Source: Longibacter sp051155795 (GTDB lineage Bacteria; Bacteroidota; Rhodothermia; Rhodothermales; Salinibacteraceae). From it: a stretch of DNA of 64,000 bases. Positions 8,403 to 17,596 of the stretch are shown here, piece by piece (position 1 is the stretch's first letter; each line of letters opens with the position of its first letter). The position numbers and the translations under genes were made by a program. The stretch is from NCBI RefSeq assembly GCF_051155795.1, contig NZ_DAXETW010000010.1, positions 13,894 to 77,893 of the forward strand, written 5' to 3'. Below the pieces are notes generated by a model that worked only from the letters and a program-made list of their open reading frames with translations, had not been told where the DNA came from and did no database searches.

Positions 8403-9890
8403 ATGAAGGTTCTCCTCGTACTTCCGGTCCTGATCCCCGCCGTGACCGGCATTCTGACGTTGCTGCTGCGCCGGTCTCGATTCGCGCAGCGTACACTCAG
8501 CGTGCTGGGAGCCGTCGCGCTGCTCGGGGCCTCGTCCGCGGTTCTGTGGACCGTTCAAACGAGCGGCATCCAGGTGGCGCAGATGGGCAACTGGGCGGCA
8601 CCGTTCGGCATCACCCTCGTTGCTGATTCGTTCTCGGCCGGGCTCATCACGATCTCGGCGTTCGTTGCGCTCGCCGTTGCCGTGTACGCGCTGCGCGGGA
8701 TGGACGTGGAGCGGGAGTTCTTCGGCTTCCATACGCTCTTCCATCTGCTGATGATGGGGATCAACGGGGCGTTCATTACGGGCGATCTGTTCAATATGTA
8801 CGTCTGGTTCGAGGTGCTTCTGATCGCCTCGTTCGTCCTTCTCGTCCTGGGGAACGAGGAGCGGCAGCTGGAGGGGGCGGTTAAATACGTCGGGATCAAC
8901 CTGGTCGCTTCGGTCTCTTTCCTGACCGCGATCGGACTGCTTTACGGCTTCACCGGCTCGTTGAACTTCGCGGATATCGCGACGAGCATGGGGAATATCC
9001 AGGAAGCCGGGCTCGAGGCGACCATCGCCGCCCTGTTCCTGGTCGGGTTCGGTATCAAGGCCGGCCTCTTCCCGCTCTACTTCTGGCTCCCGGCATCTTA
9101 CCACACGCCGCCCGCCCCCGTCGCGGCCATCTTCGCCGGACTCCTCACCAAGGTCGGCGTGTACTCGCTGATCCGCATTTTCACGTTGCTTTTCCCCGAG
9201 CCCACCGGGTATACGAAAACGCTCCTCCTCGTCGTGGCGGGAGCGACCATGGTCATCGGCGTCCTCGGGGCGCTCACGGAGCGAAACGTCAACCGGCTCC
9301 TCGCCTTCCTGGTCATCAGCGCAATGGGCTATGTCGTGATGGGGCTTGGCTTCTTCACGACACTCGGCCTCGCCGGCGCGGTCTTTTACATATTCCAGGA
9401 CATCCCGGTCAAGGCGTCGCTCTTCCTCATCGGCGGCGTGATGGAGCGAGAAACCGGCACCACGGAGGTCGGCAAAATGGGCGGCCTCTACATGCACCGG
9501 CCGTTGCTCGCGTTATCGTTTATCGTTCCGGCGTTTTCGCTCGCGGGCTTTCCGCCGTTCCCGGGCTTCTGGGGGAAGTTGACGCTGGTACAGGCAGGTC
9601 TCGCGACGGAAAACTACCTGATCGTCGCCATCGCCCTTCTCGTGGGCGTCCTGACGCTTCTCGTTGTCGCACAGGTCTGGGCGCGCGCCTTCTGGAGTCC
9701 TGCTCGAGAGGAGGGGCTCGTGAGCACGGACACGCTCCTTCAGCGGTCGGTGTTGCAGGCGCCGATCGTCGTCATCGGCATCGCACTGCTCGCCGTCGGT
9801 CTCTACGCACAGCCGCTCTTCGATCTCGCCCAGCAGGCCGCGGCCAACCTGACGAACACGGCGCCCTACATCCAGGCGGTACTCGGGTAG
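8403..9890 (+). CDS. mrpD: Mrp-type Na+/H+ antiporter subunit D
   Basis: A 495-residue proton-antiporter-family membrane protein homologous to NuoM/NuoN. It carries the conserved FNMYVWFEVLLIASF and KAGLFPLYFWLPASYHTPPAPVAA segments around residues 130 and 220. A TTG five codons upstream (8388) would add five residues; the ATG at 8403 is preferred because the hydrophobic N-terminal helix starts directly after it. Paired functionally with MrpA in ion translocation. Confidence 0.95.
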   Translation: MKVLLVLPVLIPAVTGILTLLLRRSRFAQRTLSVLGAVALLGASSAVLWTVQTSGIQVAQMGNWAAPFGITLVADSFSAGLITISAFVALAVAVYALRGMDVEREFFGFHTLFHLLMMGINGAFITGDLFNMYVWFEVLLIASFVLLVLGNEERQLEGAVKYVGINLVASVSFLTAIGLLYGFTGSLNFADIATSMGNIQEAGLEATIAALFLVGFGIKAGLFPLYFWLPASYHTPPAPVAAIFAGLLTKVGVYSLIRIFTLLFPEPTGYTKTLLLVVAGATMVIGVLGALTERNVNRLLAFLVISAMGYVVMGLGFFTTLGLAGAVFYIFQDIPVKASLFLIGGVMERETGTTEVGKMGGLYMHRPLLALSFIVPAFSLAGFPPFPGFWGKLTLVQAGLATENYLIVAIALLVGVLTLLVVAQVWARAFWSPAREEGLVSTDTLLQRSVLQAPIVVIGIALLAVGLYAQPLFDLAQQAAANLTNTAPYIQAVLG

Positions 9891-9974
9891 ACGCCACCCG
9901 TCGACCGCCTTCGGCGTCGAACCGCGGCGCCACACCCGTTCCCGTTTCCATCCCCGCATCCGCTCCACCGCTCG

Positions 9975-10508
9975 ATGCTCGCAACGACGATACGCACACT
10001 GGTTCTGGCACTCATCTGGGCCGCGCTTCAGGGGGCGTTCGACGTTCCAAACCTTTTGTTCGGGCTTCTCCTCGGGGCCGGCGTCACCGTGTTTTCGAAG
10101 CCGATCTTCGACGCGAACGATGACCGGGGCGCCTTCCGCGGTGCCAATCCGGTCCGGCGGCTCGTCCGATTCGGCGTCCTCGTCCTCGTGTTTCTCCGAG
10201 AACTGTTTGTGTCGAGTGTCCGTGTCGCCCGTATCACCGTCGCGCCGTCCTTCGACATCCGGTCGGCCGTGATCGAGTACCCGCTGGACGTTCGGACCAA
10301 ACGCGAAATCACTGCGCTGGCGAACCTGATCACGCTGACGCCGGGGACGATGACGCTCGACGTGTCGGCCGACCAGAAGCACCTCTACATCCACAGCATG
10401 TCCGTTGAGTCGGACGACGGGGCGGAGGTGATTGCTGACATCAAGTCGTCGCTGGAAAAGCACGTGCAGCGCGCGTTTGGTCCCGCAAAGGCCACCTTGG
10501 ACCAATGA
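9975..10508 (+). CDS. mrpE: Mrp-type Na+/H+ antiporter subunit E
   Basis: A 177-residue protein with two or three N-terminal helices and a cytoplasmic C-terminal half. The segment ITALANLITLTPGTMTLDVS is the MrpE hallmark. Last gene of the antiporter set. Its stop overlaps the next start (ATGA at 10505), so the downstream phosphopantetheinyl transferase is likely translated from the same message. Confidence 0.93.
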   Translation: MLATTIRTLVLALIWAALQGAFDVPNLLFGLLLGAGVTVFSKPIFDANDDRGAFRGANPVRRLVRFGVLVLVFLRELFVSSVRVARITVAPSFDIRSAVIEYPLDVRTKREITALANLITLTPGTMTLDVSADQKHLYIHSMSVESDDGAEVIADIKSSLEKHVQRAFGPAKATLDQ

Positions 10509-11305
10509 CCGGCACGCCGGCGAACCACCGCGACTCAATGCCGCAGGTGTGGGAACGGGCCGCCAGGCGGCTGAAGACCATGGTGAGCGGGTCGGGGGGA
10601 AGCGATCTGCACCTCCACGCGGTGACGTATGGGGATGAGCACGTGCAGAGGTGGCGCTCCTGGCTCTCGGGATCGGAAGGAAAGAAAGCCGGGAGCTTCG
10701 GATCGAAAAAGCGGAGCCGGGAATTTCTGGCCGGACGCGCGGCTGCTCGTGAACTTCTGGCTCACGCAACGGGCGGTCGCCCGGAAGATGTGGGCTTGAA
10801 GGTAGCTCCTGATGATGCGGTCGACGTTGTGGGGAGCAATTGGCATCTCTCCATCGCGCACTGTGGGCCGCATGCTGTTGCCGGAATCTCGCGAGACCGT
10901 ATCGGCCTGGATCTGGAGGAGATCGCCCCGCGCAATCCCGACGTGAAGCGGTTTCTATCGCACCCCGACGATGGGAAGGTGCTTCAGCGCCTCCCGTTCG
11001 ACGCGCGTGCTACGCTCATTCTTGTGTGGTCGATCAAAGAAGCCGTGCTGAAAGCCCGCCGGAGCGGCTTCCGGACCTCTCCGAAAAAGCTGCGCCTGAT
11101 GGAAATGGGCGTCACGGAAGCAGGCGCGAGCGCTGGCGAGGCGTCCGGCAGCACCGTGCCGGCGACCGGCGTGACGGATGTCTCCGTGGAGGGCGGTGAT
11201 TCGTGGCGCGTGGCGTTCACGCGGGTACGCCCCGAGATGTTAGACCGAAAGGCGGCCTACTGGTGGACGGTGGCCGTTCCGGTGGACCCGGAGCCTTCAG
11301 GCTGA
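10505..11305 (+). CDS. 4'-phosphopantetheinyl transferase superfamily protein
   Basis: A 266-residue Sfp/Gsp/HetI-type enzyme that would transfer the phosphopantetheine arm of CoA to a carrier-protein serine. The magnesium-binding motifs are present: GLDLE at 134-138 and WSIKEAVLKA at 175-184, plus WHLSIAHC at 113-120, the counterpart of the SHS motif. It is longer than AcpS, fitting the Sfp-like class. No carrier protein or synthase gene is in the window. The 4-base overlap with mrpE is odd for an enzyme with no evident link to ion transport. It converges with the next gene and overlaps its 3' end by 9 bases. Confidence 0.85.
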   Translation: MTGTPANHRDSMPQVWERAARRLKTMVSGSGGSDLHLHAVTYGDEHVQRWRSWLSGSEGKKAGSFGSKKRSREFLAGRAAARELLAHATGGRPEDVGLKVAPDDAVDVVGSNWHLSIAHCGPHAVAGISRDRIGLDLEEIAPRNPDVKRFLSHPDDGKVLQRLPFDARATLILVWSIKEAVLKARRSGFRTSPKKLRLMEMGVTEAGASAGEASGSTVPATGVTDVSVEGGDSWRVAFTRVRPEMLDRKAAYWWTVAVPVDPEPSG

Positions 11306-12085
11306 GGTCCGTCGAAGGCGCTTGAGCGTCCAGTACGTCAGCGCTGCACTGCCGATGCCGGCGAGGAGGGGGCGGAGCGTCGGCTCCGGCAGATCGTCGA
11401 TCTCGACGAGACCGCTCGTCCGGCCGATCCCGTCGATCTGGTCCACGCCGAGCGCGCCGCGCAGCGTAGCCGTCGTGGCGGCCTGAACGGCGGTCGCTGC
11501 TACAAGCTGCACCGGCAGCGGGCGGCCGTGATAGGAACCGTATTCGAACGGCACGAGGCGCCCGATGGATTGCAATACACCCGCCATGGTCGGCGTGCAG
11601 AACCGGTCGTCCCCGAAGACCAGATTGGGCTGGACGAACACGGTTCGAAGAGAGGGGAGCCGGGCGGGGATCTCTCGTTCCGCTCGGCGCATCGACGCCA
11701 GAAAGCGCCCCGAAACACCCGGCGGTTTGCTCTGCACGGACAGCTTCACGAACGCATCGACGCCTGCATCCGCCGCAGCTTCAGCCGCGACCATAGCGGC
11801 CTCGCCGTTGATTCGGTCAAACGTCACTCCGTTGTCGGGGTCCTGCGTGATCGTGCCGATCGTGTGGATGACAGCATCGGCGCCGTCCAGAGCGTCCGAC
11901 CAGGCATCCACGTCGAAGACGTCAGCAGTTCTCCATGTTACCTTTCCAACCCACGGGTGCCGAACGGGCAAAAGGTCCGGTTCCCCCGATCGGCCGAACG
12001 CCACCACCTCGTGTCCCGCATTCACTGCAAGACGACAGATGTGCGATCCGATAAAGCCGTTTCCTCCAGGGACGACGATTTTCAT
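11297..12085 (-). CDS. NAD(P)-binding epimerase-like protein (complex I NDUFA9-like SDR)
   Basis: A 262-residue extended/atypical short-chain dehydrogenase. The Rossmann motif GGNGFIGSHICR is at residues 6-17, and DAVIHTIGTI marks the end of beta-4. The canonical YxxxK is not obvious; the segment FVKLSVQSKPPG sits where it should be, as in the atypical NDUFA9/NmrA-like group, so catalysis is uncertain. The ATG at 12085 is preferred over one 17 codons upstream because the fold starts at MKIVVPGGNG. Confidence 0.75.
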   Translation of the reverse strand: MKIVVPGGNGFIGSHICRLAVNAGHEVVAFGRSGEPDLLPVRHPWVGKVTWRTADVFDVDAWSDALDGADAVIHTIGTITQDPDNGVTFDRINGEAAMVAAEAAADAGVDAFVKLSVQSKPPGVSGRFLASMRRAEREIPARLPSLRTVFVQPNLVFGDDRFCTPTMAGVLQSIGRLVPFEYGSYHGRPLPVQLVAATAVQAATTATLRGALGVDQIDGIGRTSGLVEIDDLPEPTLRPLLAGIGSAALTYWTLKRLRRTSA

Positions 12086-12183
12086 GATGTCATGGGTCGA
12101 TTGAAGAATCGCAAATACGGCCGTTCGAGAGGACACGGGCCGTCGTTTCGGAGAGCAGCATACGTCGGCGGGTTACGGCGGGC

Positions 12184-12663
12184 TCACTCGATGTTGAGCA
12201 GCTCGACTTCGAAGATCAGCGTGGCGTTCGGGGGGATTGGGCCGGCGCCTCCCGATCCGTATGCAAGCTGCGGGGGGATGACGAGTTGACGCTCGCCGCC
12301 GACGTTCATTCCCGCGACGCCCTCATTCCATCCCTCGATCACGCTTTCACGCCCCGTGCCGTCGATCCGAAAGGTGAAGGGGCCGCGACCGATGGAGGAA
12401 TCGAACTGCGTGCTGTCGGACCGGAGCCAGCCGGTATAGTGCACGCGGACCCGGTCGCCGGACTGCGCTGTGGCGCCGTCGCCCGTTTCGATGTCGTACA
12501 TCTTGAGGCCCGAGTCGGTCGTGGTGTATTGTGATGCGTCTACGTCCCGGGGGAGTGCCGGCGGTTCAGCGTCGTCTTCGTCGCCTCCGCAGGCAGAAAG
12601 TGTAAGCAGAAGGACGGCAAGGGAGAGTACGGCGACCGCATGGGAAACGGGAGATCGAGGCAT
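12184..12663 (-). CDS. FKBP-type peptidyl-prolyl isomerase, lipoprotein
   Basis: A 159-residue lipoprotein. A signal peptide ends in the lipobox LSAC (Cys25), followed by an acidic linker and one FKBP domain of about 110 residues. FKBP motifs are DRVRVHYTGWL, FDSSIGRGPFTF, VIEGWNEGV and IPPQLAYGSGG. Probably a folding catalyst anchored in the periplasm or outer membrane. The ATG at 12663 is chosen because it starts the signal peptide; the longer frame upstream has no signal character. Confidence 0.9.
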   Translation of the reverse strand: MPRSPVSHAVAVLSLAVLLLTLSACGGDEDDAEPPALPRDVDASQYTTTDSGLKMYDIETGDGATAQSGDRVRVHYTGWLRSDSTQFDSSIGRGPFTFRIDGTGRESVIEGWNEGVAGMNVGGERQLVIPPQLAYGSGGAGPIPPNATLIFEVELLNIE

Positions 12664-12888
12664 TCGCGCGGGGGAAGAGAAGTGAGGGGTGGACCGTCGG
12701 TGCGTCGGCCGTCCGTTCGGTGTGCCGGTTGCTTCGGGCGACGTGCAGAGTGGCATTCCAGTAATGCCGTTCTGTTCCCCGTCTGTACATGGCGGGCGGG
12801 GTCTCTGGCCTGACGCGCAGGTTACGGTAATCGACTGTACCCAACCGTTTGTATTGCGTCTCTATCTTCGTCTCTGCCGGTTGCCTCG

Positions 12889-13336
12889 TCATCGGATCCG
12901 CCCGGTGCTTTCTTCATCGGGATAGGACGACACGGGTGTGCCCTCGATCGCGGGCACGCTGCATCGGGTTGGCGTCGCGAAAATAGCGCTGCGGAGGCAC
13001 ACGGTCTCGGCCAGGACTTTCACCGCGTAATTCAGTACAGGTAAGCGAGCGTGGTCTCCGAGCAAAATGGGGATATGCTGCATCTCATCGCCGGTCCGAT
13101 CCGTCGATAGTACTACATTGGACGACCAGTCGATACGAATGACAGTAAACGTGGGCCGCTCGTCGGCGGTCGTGTCCGTGGGGAACGACGTGGTCGGCGC
13201 CGTCACGCTCCGAGAGGGGGGCAGTCGTCTCGGAAGGGGGCACCACGTGCTGTGCAGCAACCTGGTCGGCCTGCATGGGGACGATGAGAAGCATAAGCAG
13301 GGTAAGCGGGACGAGGACGGGAGAGGAGCGTATCAT
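12889..13336 (-). pseudogene. Secreted hypothetical protein, probably frameshifted
   Basis: A signal peptide (MIRSSPVLVPLTLLMLLI... ending near AAQ) begins at 13336 but its frame degenerates into Arg/His-rich sequence and stops at 13085. A neighbouring frame running to 12889 has normal codon use and protein-like sequence (TFTVIRIDWSSNVVLSTDRT, GDHARLPVLNYAVKVLAE) but no proper start. Removing one base in the G6 run at 13216-13221 would join the two into one secreted protein of about 147 residues. No family recognised. Either a pseudogene, a sequencing error, or two unrelated small frames. Confidence 0.4.
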
Positions 13337-13563
13337 AAAGAGCAGCGTACATGAAAGAAAACGGGGTGCCTGGGTCTGTTGCTTCAGCCGCAGCAGGGCG
13401 GACCGGCGTAATGCGGCCGGGAAACGCCGACGCCGCTATCGCCCGCATTCGGAAGCGCTTTTGGTGAAACGGAAACCGCCCGGGTGCGACGTCTTTATAC
13501 TCGGTTGCAGAGCCTCAGGACTCTCCCCGTCCGCTGCATTCTCTCACCTGTCGCCGTCGAGCC

Positions 13564-16500
13564 ATGGAGACCGAGCGTTACGAGCCCACGCATCCCGTCC
13601 GTTTTGTGACCGCCACGAGTCTGTTTGATGGGCATGACGCGGCGATCAATATCATGCGCCGCATCCTTCAGGGGACGGGTGTCGAGGTGATTCACCTCGG
13701 GCACAACCGGTCGGTTCAGGACGTCGTCGAAACGGCCATTGAAGAGGACGCTCAGGGCATTGCGGTGTCCAGCTACCAGGGCGGGCATGTCGAGTATTTC
13801 AGGTACATGCACGATCTTCTGGAGGAGAAGGGAGCCGGACACATCCGCATCTACGGGGGAGGCGGGGGCGTCATCGTTCCGGAAGAGATCGACGAGTTGG
13901 AGACCTACGGGATTGCCAAGATCTTTTCCCCGGAAGACGGGATGCAGATGGGGCTGCAGGGCATGATCAATCAGATGGTCCGCGAGTGCGACTACCCGAT
14001 ATCTGATTCCGAATTTCAGATCTCGGGAGATGTATCGCTGAGAGATGACCGGCGCGTGGCACGTAGCCTGTCGCTCGTTGAAGCGCCTCATTCGAGGAAA
14101 GCTGCCGCCGTGCTTGAAGGCCAGGCAGCAGACGGTGGTGCGGCAGAGATGACGGATCTGGGAGCGGGCGGCGACGGACAGTCCGCCCGGACGATGGACG
14201 ACGGGCAGGCGGAGGCCGGAACGCGCCGATCGACGATCCCGACGCTCGGAATTACCGGTACCGGCGGGGCCGGAAAGTCGACGCTCACGGACGAGTTGGT
14301 GCGTCGCTTCATCAACGACTTTGACGATGTCGACATCGCCGTGCTCAGCGTGGATCCAACTCGTCGCCGGACGGGCGGTGCTCTGCTCGGCGATCGGATT
14401 CGTATGAACGCGATCTACGGCACGAACGCGGATCGCGTCTACATGCGCTCGTTTGCCACGCGGCAACAGAACCGGTCCACGAGCGAGGCGCTACACGAGG
14501 CCATGACCGTGTGCGAGGCGGCGGGCTTTGACCTCGTCATCCTCGAAACGGCGGGCATCGGACAGAGCGATACGGAGATCGTGGACCTGACCGATCTTTC
14601 GCTTTACGTGATGACCCACGACTTTGGCGCGCCCACGCAGCTCGAGAAAATCGGGATGCTGGACCTCGCCGATTTCGTAGCGATCAACAAGTTCGAGAAG
14701 CGCGGTTCAGAAGATGCGCTTCGGGACGTTCGCAAGCAGGTCCAGCGCAACCGGATGCGGTTCGATGAGAGCCCGGAGGAGATGCCGGTCTACCCGACGA
14801 TGGCGTCCCACTTCGGCGATCCGGGCGTGACGCGGCTCTATCTCGCGCTACTGGACGAACTGAATGCCAGTTTTCGCTTCGACCGGCAGTCGTCGACGTA
14901 TAGAGACCGTGAGGTGCCCGAACCCGATCCTGCGGACGTCGCGATCATCCCGCCGAGTCGCAACCGGTACCTCGGCGAAATCGTCGAAGCGGGCCGCGGC
15001 TATCGCGAATGGGCGGAGGAACAGATCGAGATCGCGCGCAAGTGGGGCGAGGCGAACGGAGCGCGTCGTCAGGTCGACGACTGGGCACCGGAGGACAAAG
15101 AGCAGATTGCCGGTCGTCTGAACGATATGGTCCAGCACTGGTGGGATAAGCTCGACTCCCGCTGCCGCGACATCCTTACCGATTGGGATGACCTCAAGGA
15201 CGCGTACCAGCAGGACACGTTTACATACACCGTTCGCGGGCGCGACTTCACCGTGCCCCTGTATCGCGAAACGCTCAGCGGCACGAGGGTGCCCCGCGTG
15301 GCGTTGCCGAAAACCGAAGATGCCGGCGAACGGCTTCGCTTTGCGCTTCTCGAAAATCTACCTGGATACTTCCCCTTCACCGCCGGCGTCTTTCCCTTCA
15401 AGCGCGAAGGCGAGGACCCGACGCGGATGTTTGCCGGGGAAGGGTCGCCGGAGCGGACGAACCGGCGCTTTCACCTCGTCTCGTCGGACAGCCCGGCGAA
15501 CCGCCTGTCGACCGCGTTCGACAGTGTGACGCTCTACGGCTTCGACCCGGATGAACGACCCGACATCTACGGTAAGGTTGGCAATGCGGGCGTGTCGATT
15601 TGCACGCTCGACGACATGAAGAAGCTATACTCCGGGTTCGACCTCGCCGACCGGAAGACGTCGGTCAGCATGACGATCAATGGGCCCGCGCCGATGATTC
15701 TGGCGATGTTTCTGCAAACGGCGATCGATCAGCAGGTGGAGAAACACCTGCGACAGGAAGGTCGCTGGGACGACGCGGAGGCGGTGATCGACGAGCACCT
15801 GGGCGAAGACCGTCCGGGCTACGTCCCGTATGGGCCGGATGGGCGAGAGGACGACCTGCCAGAGACGCACGACGGAAGCGGTCTCGGCCTCCTCGGATGC
15901 ACCGGTGCCGAACTGGTCGACTGGGGCGTGATGGACGCGTCAACCTACGAGGAGATCAAGGAGAACACGTTGAACGTGGTCCGCGGGACCGTCCAGGCCG
16001 ACATCCTGAAGGAGGACCAGGCCCAGAACACGTGCATCTTCTCGACGGACTTCGCCCTTCGGATGATGGGCGACATCCAGCAGTACTTCATCGACTGGAG
16101 CGTCCGAAACTTCTACTCGGTATCGATTTCCGGATATCACATCGCGGAGGCCGGTGCCAACCCGATCACCCAGCTTGCCTTCACGCTGGCCAACGGCTTC
16201 ACCTACGTGGAGTATTACCTGAGCCGCGGGATGGACATCGACAAGTTCGCTCCGAACCTGTCGTTCTTCTTTTCCAACGGCATGGATCCGGAGTATAGCG
16301 TGATCGGCCGGGTCGCGCGCAGGATCTGGAGTGTTGCAATGCGCGAGAAGTACGGGGCCAACGAGCGAAGTCAGAAGCTAAAGTACCATATCCAGACGTC
16401 GGGACGGAGTCTCCACGCCAAGGAAATTCAGTTCAACGACATCCGCACGACGCTGCAGGCGCTGATGGCGGTGTACGACAACTGCAATTCGCTCCACACC

Positions 16501-17085
16501 AACGCTTACGACGAGGCGATCACGACCCCGACGGAGGAGAGCGTGCGACGCGCCATCGCCATCCAGATGGTCATTAACAAAGAGCTGGGGATGACGAAGA
16601 ATGAGAACCCGCTCCAGGGGGCATACGTCATCGAGGAACTGACCGATCTCGTGGAAGAAGCCGTCTGGGCCGAATTCGAACGGATCAACGACCGCGGCGG
16701 CGTATTGGGCGCTATGGAATCGATGTACCAGCGCGGCAAGATCCAGCAGGAGTCCATGGTGTACGAGGAGAAGAAACACAGTGGCGAGCGTCCCATCATC
16801 GGGGTTAACACGTTCCAGCGTGAGGACAACCAGACCGAAGAGGATCTGGACGTCGACCTGATGCGCTCGTCCGACGACGAGAAACAGCACCAGCTCCGGA
16901 GCCTCCGTGCCTTCCAGCAACGCTATCCCGACCGTGCGGACGCGGCTATCGAGAAGCTGCGCGAAGCGGCCCGAACGGGTGGCAATACGTTTGATGTGCT
17001 GATGGAAGCCGTCAAGTACTGCTCGCTCGGTACAATCACAAACGTTCTTTTCGAGGAAGGAGGAGAGTACCGGCGAAATATGTAA
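13564..17085 (+). CDS. icmF: Fused isobutyryl-CoA mutase (B12-binding, GTPase chaperone and mutase domains)
   Basis: A 1173-residue adenosylcobalamin enzyme that interconverts isobutyryl-CoA and butyryl-CoA (or related acyl-CoA isomers). Domain order is that of IcmF: B12-binding domain (about 10-140, with DGHDAAI, His24 as lower cobalt ligand), a linker of about 80 residues, a MeaB-like G domain (P-loop GTGGAGKST at 232-240), and the mutase TIM barrel (about 560-1150). FPFKREGEDPTRMFAGEGSP and RGTVQADILKEDQAQNT are IcmF-type segments rather than methylmalonyl-CoA mutase ones. IcmF proteins are usually nearer 1090 residues; the extra length is mainly the linker near 150-220. No cobalamin riboswitch is visible upstream. 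Confidence 0.93.
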   Translation: METERYEPTHPVRFVTATSLFDGHDAAINIMRRILQGTGVEVIHLGHNRSVQDVVETAIEEDAQGIAVSSYQGGHVEYFRYMHDLLEEKGAGHIRIYGGGGGVIVPEEIDELETYGIAKIFSPEDGMQMGLQGMINQMVRECDYPISDSEFQISGDVSLRDDRRVARSLSLVEAPHSRKAAAVLEGQAADGGAAEMTDLGAGGDGQSARTMDDGQAEAGTRRSTIPTLGITGTGGAGKSTLTDELVRRFINDFDDVDIAVLSVDPTRRRTGGALLGDRIRMNAIYGTNADRVYMRSFATRQQNRSTSEALHEAMTVCEAAGFDLVILETAGIGQSDTEIVDLTDLSLYVMTHDFGAPTQLEKIGMLDLADFVAINKFEKRGSEDALRDVRKQVQRNRMRFDESPEEMPVYPTMASHFGDPGVTRLYLALLDELNASFRFDRQSSTYRDREVPEPDPADVAIIPPSRNRYLGEIVEAGRGYREWAEEQIEIARKWGEANGARRQVDDWAPEDKEQIAGRLNDMVQHWWDKLDSRCRDILTDWDDLKDAYQQDTFTYTVRGRDFTVPLYRETLSGTRVPRVALPKTEDAGERLRFALLENLPGYFPFTAGVFPFKREGEDPTRMFAGEGSPERTNRRFHLVSSDSPANRLSTAFDSVTLYGFDPDERPDIYGKVGNAGVSICTLDDMKKLYSGFDLADRKTSVSMTINGPAPMILAMFLQTAIDQQVEKHLRQEGRWDDAEAVIDEHLGEDRPGYVPYGPDGREDDLPETHDGSGLGLLGCTGAELVDWGVMDASTYEEIKENTLNVVRGTVQADILKEDQAQNTCIFSTDFALRMMGDIQQYFIDWSVRNFYSVSISGYHIAEAGANPITQLAFTLANGFTYVEYYLSRGMDIDKFAPNLSFFFSNGMDPEYSVIGRVARRIWSVAMREKYGANERSQKLKYHIQTSGRSLHAKEIQFNDIRTTLQALMAVYDNCNSLHTNAYDEAITTPTEESVRRAIAIQMVINKELGMTKNENPLQGAYVIEELTDLVEEAVWAEFERINDRGGVLGAMESMYQRGKIQQESMVYEEKKHSGERPIIGVNTFQREDNQTEEDLDVDLMRSSDDEKQHQLRSLRAFQQRYPDRADAAIEKLREAARTGGNTFDVLMEAVKYCSLGTITNVLFEEGGEYRRNM

Positions 17086-17596
17086 GACGGAACCCGGTTC
17101 ATACGGATCGATGCCGAGGCAGGAACCACCACGCGGACCACGTCGCCGCTCTCACATTCGGGAGCGGCGCTCGTCGTACGTCTGGAAACGGCCTCCCTCC
17201 CGCGCGCTACATCATGAACACAACGCACCGGGCTCCTACATTTCTGATTGATGTGTTACAAAAGTTCCGGTTTGAGAATAGATTTATTGCGCGGGGTTAC
17301 AAATTGTACGACCCAGAATCCGATGATGGATGGGATCTGTGTCAGCCAACGGACGCCCCGATCGGTGGGCTGTCTCAATTCTCACACGCTTTTGCGGTCG
17401 CTACGGGCCGATTCTGCCGTCAGATCGGGGGAAAGTCCCGATATTGCGAAGAATATTAACGGTCATGTGACGATACCCCTAAAATTATCACGATAGCGGT
17501 GTAGGCACGGGGTGGATGGAGGTCGGCACACGGTTTGTAACTACTGTCGGGCGAGTATCCATTGGATTAAGTCCGGTTCATCCAGCCTCTACCGAT
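17086..17596. other. Non-coding gap after icmF
   Basis: About 510 bases, less GC-rich than the genes. It holds a perfect 8-bp hairpin at 17144-17169, a palindrome TACAA-A-TTGTA at 17298-17308, TTACAAA near 17256 and TTTGTAA near 17531, and a small hairpin at 17424-17442. Short open frames here (for example 17214-17459) have no protein-like character. Confidence 0.45.
17144..17169. terminator. Hairpin downstream of icmF
   Basis: CGCCGCTC / GAGCGGCG perfect 8-bp stem with a 10-base loop, 58 bases after the icmF stop. There is no T tract, so it may protect or process the 3' end rather than terminate transcription by itself. Confidence 0.45.

Noticed and set aside
13337..13563. Possible cobalamin riboswitch before the B12-dependent mutase
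   Set aside because: The 227-base leader shows no B12-box-like sequence or expected conserved loops by eye.
17214..17459. An 81-codon frame in the gap after icmF
   Set aside because: No hydrophobic core, no motif and unusual codon use for this genome; likely chance.
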